A stretch of DNA of 64,000 bases, taken from Polycyclovorans algicola TG408 (lineage in GTDB: Bacteria; Pseudomonadota; Gammaproteobacteria; Nevskiales; Nevskiaceae). The translations under genes and the position numbers were made by a program. How positions within the stretch are numbered: the stretch's first letter is position 1; each line of letters starts with the position of its first letter. The DNA lies in assembly GCF_000711245.1 (NCBI RefSeq), contig NZ_JOMH01000001.1:3156830-3220829 (forward strand), given 5' to 3'. The notes below the pieces were generated by a model. The model saw only the letters and a list, made by a program, of their open reading frames with translations. It did not search any database and was not told the DNA's origin. Below are positions 17,426 to 25,512 of this stretch, in pieces.

Positions 17426-20400
17426 TTTCTGAGCTGCCTATCCGGCAGTGAACTGCGCGCAGACTTCGGCGGGCGTTGGCTCGGGTTTCTGAGCTGCCTA
17501 TCCGGCAGTGAACTATCGCGGTTATCGCAAGGTCCGATACGAAGTTTTCTGAGCTGCCTATCCGGCAGTGAACACGTTGGAACGCGGCGCACTTGATGTC
17601 CATCATTTCTGAGCTGCCTATCCGGCAGTGAACGCGCAAACCCTGTTGAGCCTGACCGATGCGCATTTCTGAGCTGCCTATCCGGCAGTGAACGGCGAGC
17701 TGACCGGTGTGGCAGAACTCGATGCTTTCTGAGCTGCCTATCCGGCAGTGAACGCAGGACAGCCTAGCGCTGCGGCTGCCCCTGATTTCTGAGCTGCCTA
17801 TCCGGCAGTGAACGTTTCACGTCGTTCGGAGGCGGCCCGGTGGAATTTCTGAGCTGCCTATCCGGCAGTGAACAACTGAGCGACGGCAAGAACGCTGCGC
17901 AGACTTTTCTGAGCTGCCTATCCGGCAGTGAACTGATGATCGGCGTAACGGATGCCACGCCATAATTTCTGAGCTGCCTATCCGGCAGTGAACGGGCTGA
18001 AACGCAACGGAGTCGAGATCGTTGGTTTCTGAGCTGCCTATCCGGCAGTGAACAATCTGAACGTCGCTAGATTCACAAATTGGCTTTTCTGAGCTGCCTA
18101 TCCGGCAGTGAACGCCGGTAACGCCTGACGTGACGGTCGAAGAATTTTCTGAGCTGCCTATCCGGCAGTGAACCGGGGCCTATGCGCGACGGAAGGCGCG
18201 GAACATTTCTGAGCTGCCTATCCGGCAGTGAACCAGCACTGTGCGCTTGAACACGCCGCGACTCGTTTCTGAGCTGCCTATCCGGCAGTGAACTTCGGCA
18301 ACAAGTGGGCGCTGCGTTGCCTTAATTTCTGAGCTGCCTATCCGGCAGTGAACGCAGCGGGGCCACCATGCACGAAGACAAGTCATTTCTGAGCTGCCTA
18401 TCCGGCAGTGAACACACAGCCAGCGCGAGCCTTGCCTTTTTGCAAATTTCTGAGCTGCCTATCCGGCAGTGAACGTATTCGGGACAGTGTTCCCTGATTC
18501 CGTAATTTTCTGAGCTGCCTATCCGGCAGTGAACTTTCCGCCCGCTGTGATCGAGCGCGATAAGAATTTCTGAGCTGCCTATCCGGCAGTGAACGCGCCC
18601 CGAGACTGAGCTGGCTTGGCGGTCTTTTTCTGAGCTGCCTATCCGGCAGTGAACGTAAAAGCCACCAGCCCGACGTACTGGAATCTTTTCTGAGCTGCCT
18701 ATCCGGCAGTGAACAGCAACAAGGGCGACATGGTTTTCGACCCATTTTTTCTGAGCTGCCTATCCGGCAGTGAACCGACGAAGACCGCGCGCTCCACGAC
18801 CATCCATTTTCTGAGCTGCCTATCCGGCAGTGAACGCCAATAACCTGACGATCTATCTGCACAAAGATTTCTGAGCTGCCTATCCGGCAGTGAACCCGGA
18901 CCCGCGCAAACTCTTCGCGTCCGTTCGTTTCTGAGCTGCCTATCCGGCAGTGAACATAATGTCCACGTCGGCTCGCCCAGGTGCTCCATTTCTGAGCTGC
19001 CTATCCGGCAGTGAACCAATACGCGCCGATCAAGTGCGCTCCCCATATTTTCTGAGCTGCCTATCCGGCAGTGAACAGAGCCATCTGCATCACTTCGCGG
19101 TCGGTCATTTTCTGAGCTGCCTATCCGGCAGTGAACCGTATTCCTGTCCTGTCGCCAATTCATCGTCGTTTCTGAGCTGCCTATCCGGCAGTGAACGCTG
19201 GGCTGCGAACCGCAATCGACACCATGCTTTTCTGAGCTGCCTATCCGGCAGTGAACGCCCGCGCGCATCAGTTCGTTGATGCGGGTTTTTTCTGAGCTGC
19301 CTATCCGGCAGTGAACCTCTGATATTGAAAGAGCTAGACACGCAATTTTTTCTGAGCTGCCTATCCGGCAGTGAACTCGTGGTAAGAAGTTTTGGGTTTG
19401 GCGATTTGTTTCTGAGCTGCCTATCCGGCAGTGAACGATTGGCTCGCCTACGGACCTATGGCGCGGATTTTCTGAGCTGCCTATCCGGCAGTGAACCTCA
19501 AAGCACTGCGCACGGTCTCGAAGATGTTTTTCTGAGCTGCCTATCCGGCAGTGAACACCTTATTTGAGTCGGTTCGCTACCGCTTCGTTTTCTGAGCTGC
19601 CTATCCGGCAGTGAACTACGTTGGCGAGCGTTGGGCGGTGGTGCATGTTTTCTGAGCTGCCTATCCGGCAGTGAACGCCCCGACGTGCTCCAATCTATGC
19701 GCGAACGTTTTCTGAGCTGCCTATCCGGCAGTGAACATCTGGGCGCATGAGCACCGTGATTGGCACGCTTTCTGAGCTGCCTATCCGGCAGTGAACATAT
19801 TCCACACTCAATCTGCATCGACTTTAGTTTTCTGAGCTGCCTATCCGGCAGTGAACTCTGCCAGTGGCAGGTCGAGCTTTTCTCGGCGTTTCTGAGCTGC
19901 CTATCCGGCAGTGAACTTTGTCGGCCTGGCCCGCAAGAATGGCCATGATTTCTGAGCTGCCTATCCGGCAGTGAACCTCCGGGTTCTGCACTTTGCTGGC
20001 GCGGAGTATTTCTGAGCTGCCTATCCGGCAGTGAACGCGCGACCTCAGCGCTGCCCTGGCCACCCTGCTTTCTGAGCTGCCTATCCGGCAGTGAACGGCT
20101 GGAGCGCGGGCTGGAATATCGGCAACCATTTCTGAGCTGCCTATCCGGCAGTGAACGGCATCATCAGCTCGGTGCTGAAGCCCACTAATTTCTGAGCTGC
20201 CTATCCGGCAGTGAACGTCGGCCTGTGCCAGCTCACACTTTCCCTCCATTTCTGAGCTGCCTATCCGGCAGTGAACGAAAAGGAATACTGGCCCAAGGGC
20301 CTCGACAATTTCTGAGCTGCCTATCCGGCAGTGAACAGGCTGAGCGTGTGGGTCTCGGCGGCATCGGCTTTCTGAGCTGCCTATCCGGCAGTGAACGCCG

Positions 20401-20535
20401 TAGACGACAACAGCAGCGACACGCTTGATTTCTGAGCTGCCTATCCGGCAGTGAACTAGATTTTGCATCCAGCATATCCCGCACCGGCGGGCATTCGGGC
20501 GCGTTTTTGGTCAGCGACCCATTCTTCCAAAAGGG

Positions 20536-20571
20536 CCCCGTAACTATCTGATAAATCAAACAGTTACGGGG
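20536..20571 (-). terminator. Leader hairpin, possible cas-operon terminator
   Basis: A perfect 10-bp inverted repeat (CCCCGTAACT and its complement) with a 16-base AT-rich loop, 17 bases after the cas6f stop. Read on the minus strand it is followed by CCCTTTT, so it may terminate the csy operon before the array promoter. The loop and right arm contain the IHF site. Confidence 0.55.
20554..20566. promoter_or_regulatory. IHF consensus site in the leader
   Basis: AATCAAACAGTTA matches the IHF consensus WATCAANNNNTTR at every fixed position. IHF bending of the leader is known to be needed for spacer integration in several type I systems including I-F. The site is about 100 bp from the first repeat. 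Confidence 0.7.
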
Positions 20572-20587
20572 CGGCATGAAAAAAGGG

Positions 20588-21148
20588 TTAGAACCAGGCT
20601 ACGGTTCCGCAGCCGCTGAAACCATAAGAGTTAAAAGCGTCCGGGACAGGCCCGCTGGCTGGCTCTTGGCGAACAAACAACCGGAAGGATTGCCCGGTGC
20701 TGGCGCTTCGTACGGTTAGGTAGGGCAGCTTGAGCTGTTCAGCGGCGCTGTCCGGGATGGCTGCACGCGCTTGTTCCTCCGTCCATCCTTTCCGCTTCAT
20801 CTGACGCCGCCGCAAGCGGTCTGGGCTGCTCTTCGCCTGAACTCGACGGACTTGGCAATGCTTGGCGTCCGTCGGTACGCGGCTGACATCGGTGACTTCA
20901 GCATGATCCGTCATGCCGGTCAGCCAAGGCATGTCCATCACCCGTTGGAGCGATGGTTGTGCTCCATGCAAGCGCAGACGTTGTCCCAGCCCCACCTTGA
21001 TGTTGCCGACATCGGGGAAGCTGACGCCGATGTCGGCACTGTCGGTCTGCACCAAGACGCGGTGCAGTTTCGCGAATAGGGCGTCCATGAGCTGGTGGGG
21101 AGGAAACTCCGGATCAGGACGCAGACGGATATCTACGTAGTGGTCCAT
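20588..21148 (-). CDS. cas6f: Cas6f/Csy4 crRNA-processing endonuclease
   Basis: Cuts the I-F repeat after its hairpin and stays on the crRNA 3' end in the Csy complex. The 186-residue protein starts MDHYVDIRLRPDPEF, typical of Csy4; I used this ATG at 21148 over an upstream in-frame start. His29 falls at the same position as the catalytic histidine of the Pseudomonas enzyme. The Arg-rich RNA-binding helix SSPDRLRRRQMKRKGW is intact, and the C-terminus ends TVAWF as in the family (G-F-V-P-W-F in Pseudomonas). It follows csy3 by 4 bases and is last in the operon before the leader. Confidence 0.97.
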   Translation of the reverse strand: MDHYVDIRLRPDPEFPPHQLMDALFAKLHRVLVQTDSADIGVSFPDVGNIKVGLGQRLRLHGAQPSLQRVMDMPWLTGMTDHAEVTDVSRVPTDAKHCQVRRVQAKSSPDRLRRRQMKRKGWTEEQARAAIPDSAAEQLKLPYLTVRSASTGQSFRLFVRQEPASGPVPDAFNSYGFSGCGTVAWF

Positions 21149-21152
21149 TGTC

Positions 21153-22181
21153 TTAGCCCGCCTCGCCAAAGACACCGCCGCGAATCAGCGTGGCAATGAC
21201 GAAATGCTGTTGGTCTACTTCGGGCTGCTGATCCTTAAGAATCCAGCTATCCAGCAGGTTGTAGAAGTCGAGCTTGGCTTTTGGCTGGCGATAAGCCTTG
21301 CCTTGAGTGGTCACCGAGCCATAAGGCTCGACGGCGATGGGGCCCAGGTCCTGAGCATCCGGATACCAAGTGTCGACGGTGCGGATGGCGTTGCCGAGCT
21401 TCTGTGAATGGATGCCGGCAACGCCATCGACGTCGTACAGAGTCTTGCTCTTCGTTCCACTCGAACGGTCGAGAATCAGTTCTTGTGACGGGAAGACTTC
21501 CTGGCCGGCGCCCATGCGTACGAATGCCGTGACCTGAAGCAGCACATGACGCTTCCCGGAGAGTCCGTCGGCAATCAGGGACGACAGGGCATCAATGTTC
21601 TTTTCCATGCCGTCAGGCGTCTGGAAGTTGCGCAGCGAGAGCTTCAGCGCATCGAAGGTCCAGGTCTCGCGCGCATTGCCGTTCTCGACGTGTGCAACCT
21701 GCACTTCAACCTGTTCGGCACCGATGCGGTTGCGCCACAGGAAGCGGCCGTTGGCAAGGTTGTGCGCATAGCGTCGCGCTAGCTCGCCGAAGCCCTGCGC
21801 ATCAACGTAGCCCCCCACGGTCGCCAGTAGCTTGGCCAGGTAGTCAGCATCGTTGCAGGCCGAGGGCTTGCCGGTGCCCGCCAGCACCCGCAGGGTGAAA
21901 CGCACGCGCAGCGTGTCAGAAGCGGCCGGCAGTGCGGCGACATCGACGGTTTGGAGGTTTGGGTTCTCGATGGCGGCATCGAGTTTGGCCGGGTCCTGAT
22001 CCTTGGTTTTCAGGCGATTGGAAATCGTGCCGCGGACAGATTTCTCGCGCAGGGTGACCGGGGCCCAGGCGCCGCTGTCCTGGCGTGCGGCCCAGCTACC
22101 GGAGTGCAGAAGCGCGTCAGAGGGATCCAGCTTGCGCTCAAATGCAAGGACGGAGGCGGTTTTCAGTTTGTTGTCGGACAT
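21153..22181 (-). CDS. csy3: Cas7f/Csy3 crRNA backbone subunit
   Basis: A 342-residue RAMP protein; six copies normally coat the crRNA in the type I-F Cascade (Csy) complex. The N-terminus [24 protein letters not shown] and the internal [17 protein letters not shown] stretch are characteristic of Csy3. Length agrees with the family. It lies 17 bases after csy2 and 4 bases before cas6f on the same strand, within the expected csy1-csy2-csy3-cas6f order. Confidence 0.97.
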   Translation of the reverse strand: MSDNKLKTASVLAFERKLDPSDALLHSGSWAARQDSGAWAPVTLREKSVRGTISNRLKTKDQDPAKLDAAIENPNLQTVDVAALPAASDTLRVRFTLRVLAGTGKPSACNDADYLAKLLATVGGYVDAQGFGELARRYAHNLANGRFLWRNRIGAEQVEVQVAHVENGNARETWTFDALKLSLRNFQTPDGMEKNIDALSSLIADGLSGKRHVLLQVTAFVRMGAGQEVFPSQELILDRSSGTKSKTLYDVDGVAGIHSQKLGNAIRTVDTWYPDAQDLGPIAVEPYGSVTTQGKAYRQPKAKLDFYNLLDSWILKDQQPEVDQQHFVIATLIRGGVFGEAG

Positions 22182-22198
22182 GATGTATCTCCTTGAAA

Positions 22199-23203
22199 TC
22201 AGTCTTGGGCAGACGGAACGAAGCGGGTATAAGCATTGCGCGCGCGGTAGAGGCCGCGAGACTGGTCCGCGTCGCCGTACCAGAGCAGCGCACTGAGGTC
22301 GTTAATGCGGTGGGGGCTCACCCATTGACCAATCGAATACAGGCTCTCCACAAAACGCAGCGGCGTTTCGGCATCACGCGCATTGGCGACAGTGCTGGCG
22401 GGCTGAAGCGCACCCAGCCCGCCGTACCCCACAGGAATGGGGACGATCCATCCTTTGCGGGTATCGGGCCGCCATTCAACAGCCCCTCTGGCAGCGCCGG
22501 GCGCTTCATCGTCCGGGTCGGGTTGAACGGCGCGCCAATTGAATCGCGACAGATCCAGCCAGGCGTCCAGAGCACTTGCTTCGGGGTGATCGAGACGCAG
22601 CGCTTCGAGCCTTTGCTGTAGCAGATCATCCCGTGACACCAATGCGAAGCCAGGCAACCACTGCCGCCGCAGATGTCGAATCTGCCGAGCTCGCGCGGCT
22701 GGCTCCTGATCCAGCCTGATGAGCTTGGGCCGGGCTTGCCAGGGCTGGGCCGCTGACGGTAAGACACTGCCCCCCGCAATCCGCGACCGGCTCACCTCGT
22801 CTGCAACAGCGTCTGCCACCGCCTGACGTTGCACGTCCGTGGATTCCAGCACCGGATCACCTGAGCGGATCGCCAGAAGCAGTGATACCTCCAGATGGAT
22901 GCGGCCTTCTTCAACGATTGCAGCGGTCCCACCATCTTTCTCCACAGGATTGCGGGTCAGTCGGAATGTCCTGACATAGCCGCCTTTGGTGACTTGCTCT
23001 TCGGCGCGATGACAGATCACCCCGATGCCGTCGAACAGCGGTGATTGATGATCAGGGAGCTTTCGCCCGAGCGCCCACATCAGCCCCAGAAAGGCCGTAA
23101 TCGACGGGAAGCCATGCGTCATCGGGCTCGAAATGGCATTGGCGTTCTGAATACGGAGGCGCGGCAGGATGAGAAGCCCGCCAATGTCGGGAATCTCGGT
23201 CAT
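22199..23203 (-). CDS. csy2: Cas5f/Csy2 Cascade subunit
   Basis: A 334-residue protein that binds the crRNA 5' handle with Csy1. It begins [20 protein letters not shown], then [19 protein letters not shown], matching Csy2. I used the ATG at 23203, whose ATGA overlaps the csy1 stop, rather than an upstream in-frame start inside csy1. Later it has the family-typical [17 protein letters not shown] stretch. Length is normal. Confidence 0.96.
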   Translation of the reverse strand: MTEIPDIGGLLILPRLRIQNANAISSPMTHGFPSITAFLGLMWALGRKLPDHQSPLFDGIGVICHRAEEQVTKGGYVRTFRLTRNPVEKDGGTAAIVEEGRIHLEVSLLLAIRSGDPVLESTDVQRQAVADAVADEVSRSRIAGGSVLPSAAQPWQARPKLIRLDQEPAARARQIRHLRRQWLPGFALVSRDDLLQQRLEALRLDHPEASALDAWLDLSRFNWRAVQPDPDDEAPGAARGAVEWRPDTRKGWIVPIPVGYGGLGALQPASTVANARDAETPLRFVESLYSIGQWVSPHRINDLSALLWYGDADQSRGLYRARNAYTRFVPSAQD

Positions 23204-24549
23204 TGATGCCCTCCCGAGGCCATCGGCTCGTCGCGGCTGATTTTCTTTCGCTGACGATCCATTCGCGCGGCCCACTCGGGATCGACGCTCAATTCATCGG
23301 CCCAGAAACGCTGCTCGATATCGCCGACCGGCAGGTGCCCGCTCAATTGTCCGTTGAGCCAGTTCCCGAATCGCTTGCCAATTTCATCGGGCCAATCCAT
23401 CCAACGCCAGGAGGCGCGAAATTCGGCGTCGGACGCCATGCGTCCGGGATCGAGCCAGAGTTTCTCGGGCTCCGCAAGATCACATGCAGGTGCCGCACTC
23501 CACCCAGGCGTCAGCAGGCTCTGGCGCTCTGCTGCAAAGGCCACGAGTTCGTCGATTACCCCCTCAATCTCGTAATCCCGTCGATCACGGGTCTCAATGG
23601 TGGGATCGGGATCGCTTAGCAGGAACCGACGGAGCGCAATCACGCGTCGGCGAACCTCTGGAAGCCGCCCAAATATCGGGAAGATGGATTCGACGTGATG
23701 CGGAATCTTTAGGTCATGCGACTTCCAGGTGGGTGGCAGCGATGCCAGCAGGTAGTTGTTGCCGCGTCGCTCGCTGTTCAGCTGAGACACGTTCTGCGGT
23801 TTGGTCCCTCCCAGCTTCTGTACGGCGAGCTGCGGATACTCGCGGACAACGCCGGGATGCTCGCTGCGCTCCCGCCGCGCCGTCCGCGCCGCTTTGGCGG
23901 CATCGCCGAACCGATCTTCATCAATCGTGCGGTACACCGCGTGCGCCAGGGAGCTGGCGTACAGGGGCGCCAGCAGGTGGAAGTCATCATTGCGCTGGGG
24001 GTCGTCGCCGACCAGCCAATAGAGCTGCTTGGCCTTGCCATGCGTTGCCGCATCACCCCGTGGCAGGGTGATGCTGACAAAGGCTGCTCGCCAAGCCTCG
24101 GCTTGCTGGGGGTCGTGACTCAACGCTGCCAGAAGATCGACATCGCCCCCACGCAGACCATCAAGAACTGACAGACCATCCACCTGGATTTTGAGGAATT
24201 TGTAGACGTCCAGCGCGGCGGCGTTTCCGACCACATCGCCAGAAAACCCTGCGGTGAGGCTGTGACTGCCAACCTCGGTGCGCGGCGACAGCGTCTGGGG
24301 CGGACAGTAAAGATTGGTCCCCCTTGCCTCCGGGTGGATAGCCTTCAGGGTGTGCGTCACCGCCTGAATCTGCATCACCCGGCGGGCAGCGTCTTCCAGC
24401 CAGACTGGCGGCGCATGTTGGGCAAGCAGCGCCTCGTGCCTGGGGTCATCGGGGGGGAGTTTGTCTCGTTTGTCCTGGCATCGCTGCATCAGGAAGGCGT
24501 TGATCGCAGCACTGAATAGCGCTTTGCGTTCGGGCGATGGGTTGCTCAT
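23200..24549 (-). CDS. csy1: Cas8f/Csy1 large subunit
   Basis: The large subunit of the I-F Cascade; with Csy2 it recognises the CC/GG PAM. The 449-residue protein has the family N-terminus (AINAFLMQRCQDKRDKL) and recognisable blocks such as KLGGTKPQNVSQLNSERRGN and PPTWKSHDLKIPHHVESIF. Its stop overlaps the csy2 start. It is the first gene of the csy operon, so the upstream gap should hold the operon promoter; that gap also holds the orphan repeat element, and cas2-3 is separated from it by a toxin-antitoxin pair. Confidence 0.96.
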   Translation of the reverse strand: MSNPSPERKALFSAAINAFLMQRCQDKRDKLPPDDPRHEALLAQHAPPVWLEDAARRVMQIQAVTHTLKAIHPEARGTNLYCPPQTLSPRTEVGSHSLTAGFSGDVVGNAAALDVYKFLKIQVDGLSVLDGLRGGDVDLLAALSHDPQQAEAWRAAFVSITLPRGDAATHGKAKQLYWLVGDDPQRNDDFHLLAPLYASSLAHAVYRTIDEDRFGDAAKAARTARRERSEHPGVVREYPQLAVQKLGGTKPQNVSQLNSERRGNNYLLASLPPTWKSHDLKIPHHVESIFPIFGRLPEVRRRVIALRRFLLSDPDPTIETRDRRDYEIEGVIDELVAFAAERQSLLTPGWSAAPACDLAEPEKLWLDPGRMASDAEFRASWRWMDWPDEIGKRFGNWLNGQLSGHLPVGDIEQRFWADELSVDPEWAARMDRQRKKISRDEPMASGGHQ

Positions 24550-24738
24550 GTCGGATCCTTCCTGTCAGTTGAAGCGGGTGTGCAAAGCCCCCCAATGCAA
24601 TGCCGAGCTGAGGGCTGGTTGCGGGACGGTCGCCGTTACGCCACCGGGTTTACTCAAGGCGCCTTGGACAGCCTCACAGTACTCGTCCCCGACTTATGTA
24701 ATGTCGTATCAAATTCTTCCGAACTCAGTCGATTTAAC

Positions 24739-24744
24739 TAAGAT
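24739..24744 (+). promoter_or_regulatory. Possible -10 element before the orphan repeat
   Basis: TAAGAT lies in an AT-rich stretch and would start transcription almost exactly at the first base of the orphan repeat (24751). No convincing -35 element is visible 16-18 bases upstream, so this is a weak call. A promoter on the minus strand for csy1 may also lie in this AT-rich stretch. Confidence 0.3.
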
Positions 24745-24750
24745 ATTGAT

Positions 24751-24831
24751 CCTCACTGCCCCGTAGGCAGCTCAGAAACATTTGCGGAATGTCGTCCAAA
24801 CCGATTGCCCACCGTATAGGCAGAACCATGA
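24751..24831 (+). ncRNA. Candidate crRNA-like RNA: two degenerate I-F repeats around a 25-nt guide
   Basis: Repeat 1 (24751-24778) matches 23 of 28 bases of the array repeat in crRNA orientation. Its CTGCC/GGCAG stem is intact, its loop is CCGTA and its handle CTCAGAAA is exact, so Cas6f should recognise it. A 25-nt segment follows, then repeat 2 (24804-24831). Repeat 2 matches only 16 of 28 but contains CCGTATAGGCAG, which equals the canonical I-F repeat core. The unit leads into the MNT gene and overlaps its ribosome-binding site. Known parallels are crRNA-like antitoxin or regulatory RNAs of the CreA/CreR type. Expression and target are unproven; I found no PAM-flanked match to the guide near csy1 or cas1. 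Confidence 0.6.
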
Positions 24832-25118
24832 ACTCTTCCATTGCCCTAGACCAACACCGTCTCGCCATCCGAAGTGTCGTCGCGCGCTTCCGGACAGCGA
24901 ATCCGCGCGTGTTCGGTTCGGTTCTGCACGGCAGTGACCACGATGGCAGCGACATTGACCTGCTGGTCGACACGCTGCCCGGCACCACCTTGTTTGACCT
25001 TGGGGGGTTGCAGGCCGAGCTTGAAGCCTTGCTGGGGATGCCGGTAGACCTGCTTACGCCAGGCGATCTGCCGCCCGCTTTCAGGGCGCGCGTGTTGGCC
25101 GAGGCCCGTCCGATATGA
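24828..25118 (+). CDS. MNT-family minimal nucleotidyltransferase (antitoxin)
   Basis: A 96-residue nucleotidyltransferase with the motif GSVLHGSDHDGSDIDLLVD, i.e. GSX10DXD, the catalytic signature of MntA-type antitoxins. In studied HEPN/MNT pairs MNT neutralises the HEPN RNase by adding AMP groups to a Tyr near its active site. I chose the ATG at 24828, with AGG seven bases upstream; an in-frame ATG at 24789 lacks a spaced ribosome-binding site. That AGG lies in the 3' stem arm of degenerate repeat 2, so translation could depend on folding or Cas6f action. It overlaps the HEPN start by ATGA and sits opposite to the cas genes. Confidence 0.9.
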   Translation: MNSSIALDQHRLAIRSVVARFRTANPRVFGSVLHGSDHDGSDIDLLVDTLPGTTLFDLGGLQAELEALLGMPVDLLTPGDLPPAFRARVLAEARPI

Positions 25119-25480
25119 GCCCTCGCCTTCTCGATTACCTTCAGCACATGCAGGAGGCGGGCACCTTGGCCTGCACGTACGTCGAGGGACTGGATGAAGC
25201 GGCGTTCATGGCCGACCAACGGACCCAGCAGGCGGTGATCCTGAACCTGATCATTCTGGGCGAGGCGGCGACCCGGCTGTCGAGCCAACATGCAGCTTTT
25301 GTGTCCCGTCACCCTGATGTTCCGTGGTCCAGCATGAAAGGCATGCGCAACAGGCTGGCCCACGGTTATTTCGATATCGCGGTGGATGTGGTGTGGGAAA
25401 CCGTGATGACCGCACTGCCAGACCTGCTCACCAAGCTCCCGAGTGTCATACGGGATGCCGAGTCGGAATTGCACGACTGA
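25115..25480 (+). CDS. HEPN-family RNase toxin
   Basis: A 121-residue all-helical HEPN protein. The active-site motif RX4HXY is intact as RNRLAHGY (about residues 81-88), preceded by WSSMKGM. The conserved NLIILGEAATRL helix lies near residue 47. In HepT/MntA pairs this is the toxin, an RNase whose Tyr in RX4HXY is AMPylated by MNT. The start overlaps the MNT stop by ATGA, and the gene is convergent with cas2-3, only 32 bases away. Its place inside the cas operon region is unusual and links it to the CRISPR system. Confidence 0.92.
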   Translation: MSPRLLDYLQHMQEAGTLACTYVEGLDEAAFMADQRTQQAVILNLIILGEAATRLSSQHAAFVSRHPDVPWSSMKGMRNRLAHGYFDIAVDVVWETVMTALPDLLTKLPSVIRDAESELHD

Positions 25481-25512
25481 CCGCGCTGAGGCCCGGCAGC
25501 AAGACTGTCCGG

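Larger units (their letters stand above)
12925..20456 (-). CRISPR. Type I-F CRISPR array, leader-proximal segment (126 repeats)
   Basis: I count 126 essentially invariant 28-bp repeats with 125 complete spacers, giving 165 repeats and 164 spacers with the distal segment and the interrupted spacer. Nearly all spacers are 32 nt; 33-nt ones occur at 15533, 18414, 18715 and 18956. The first repeat to be transcribed is at 20429-20456, beside the leader and cas6f. Uniform repeats at this end and degenerate ones at the far end fix the polarity. One spacer pair is identical (16194-16225 and 17394-17425); another differs by one terminal base (15533-15565 and 18776-18807). Confidence 0.98.
20457..20587 (-). 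promoter_or_regulatory. CRISPR leader
   Basis: The 131 bp between the newest repeat and the cas6f stop codon is the leader, where the array promoter and integration signals should lie. It contains an exact IHF consensus and a 10-bp perfect inverted repeat, described separately. It is clearly more AT-rich than the array near 20540-20565. I cannot define the promoter elements with confidence. Confidence 0.75.

Noticed and set aside
9573..20428. Many ORFs in the array encoding repeats such as FLSCLSGSE, SLPDRQLRK or VHCRIGSSE
   Set aside because: They are translations of the 28-bp CRISPR repeat in different frames and change with each spacer; no ribosome-binding sites or protein features.
24789..24830. 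Upstream ATG of the MNT gene at 24789 as the true start
   Set aside because: GGA directly abuts the ATG with no spacer, whereas the ATG at 24828 has AGG at seven bases and keeps the family-like N-terminus.
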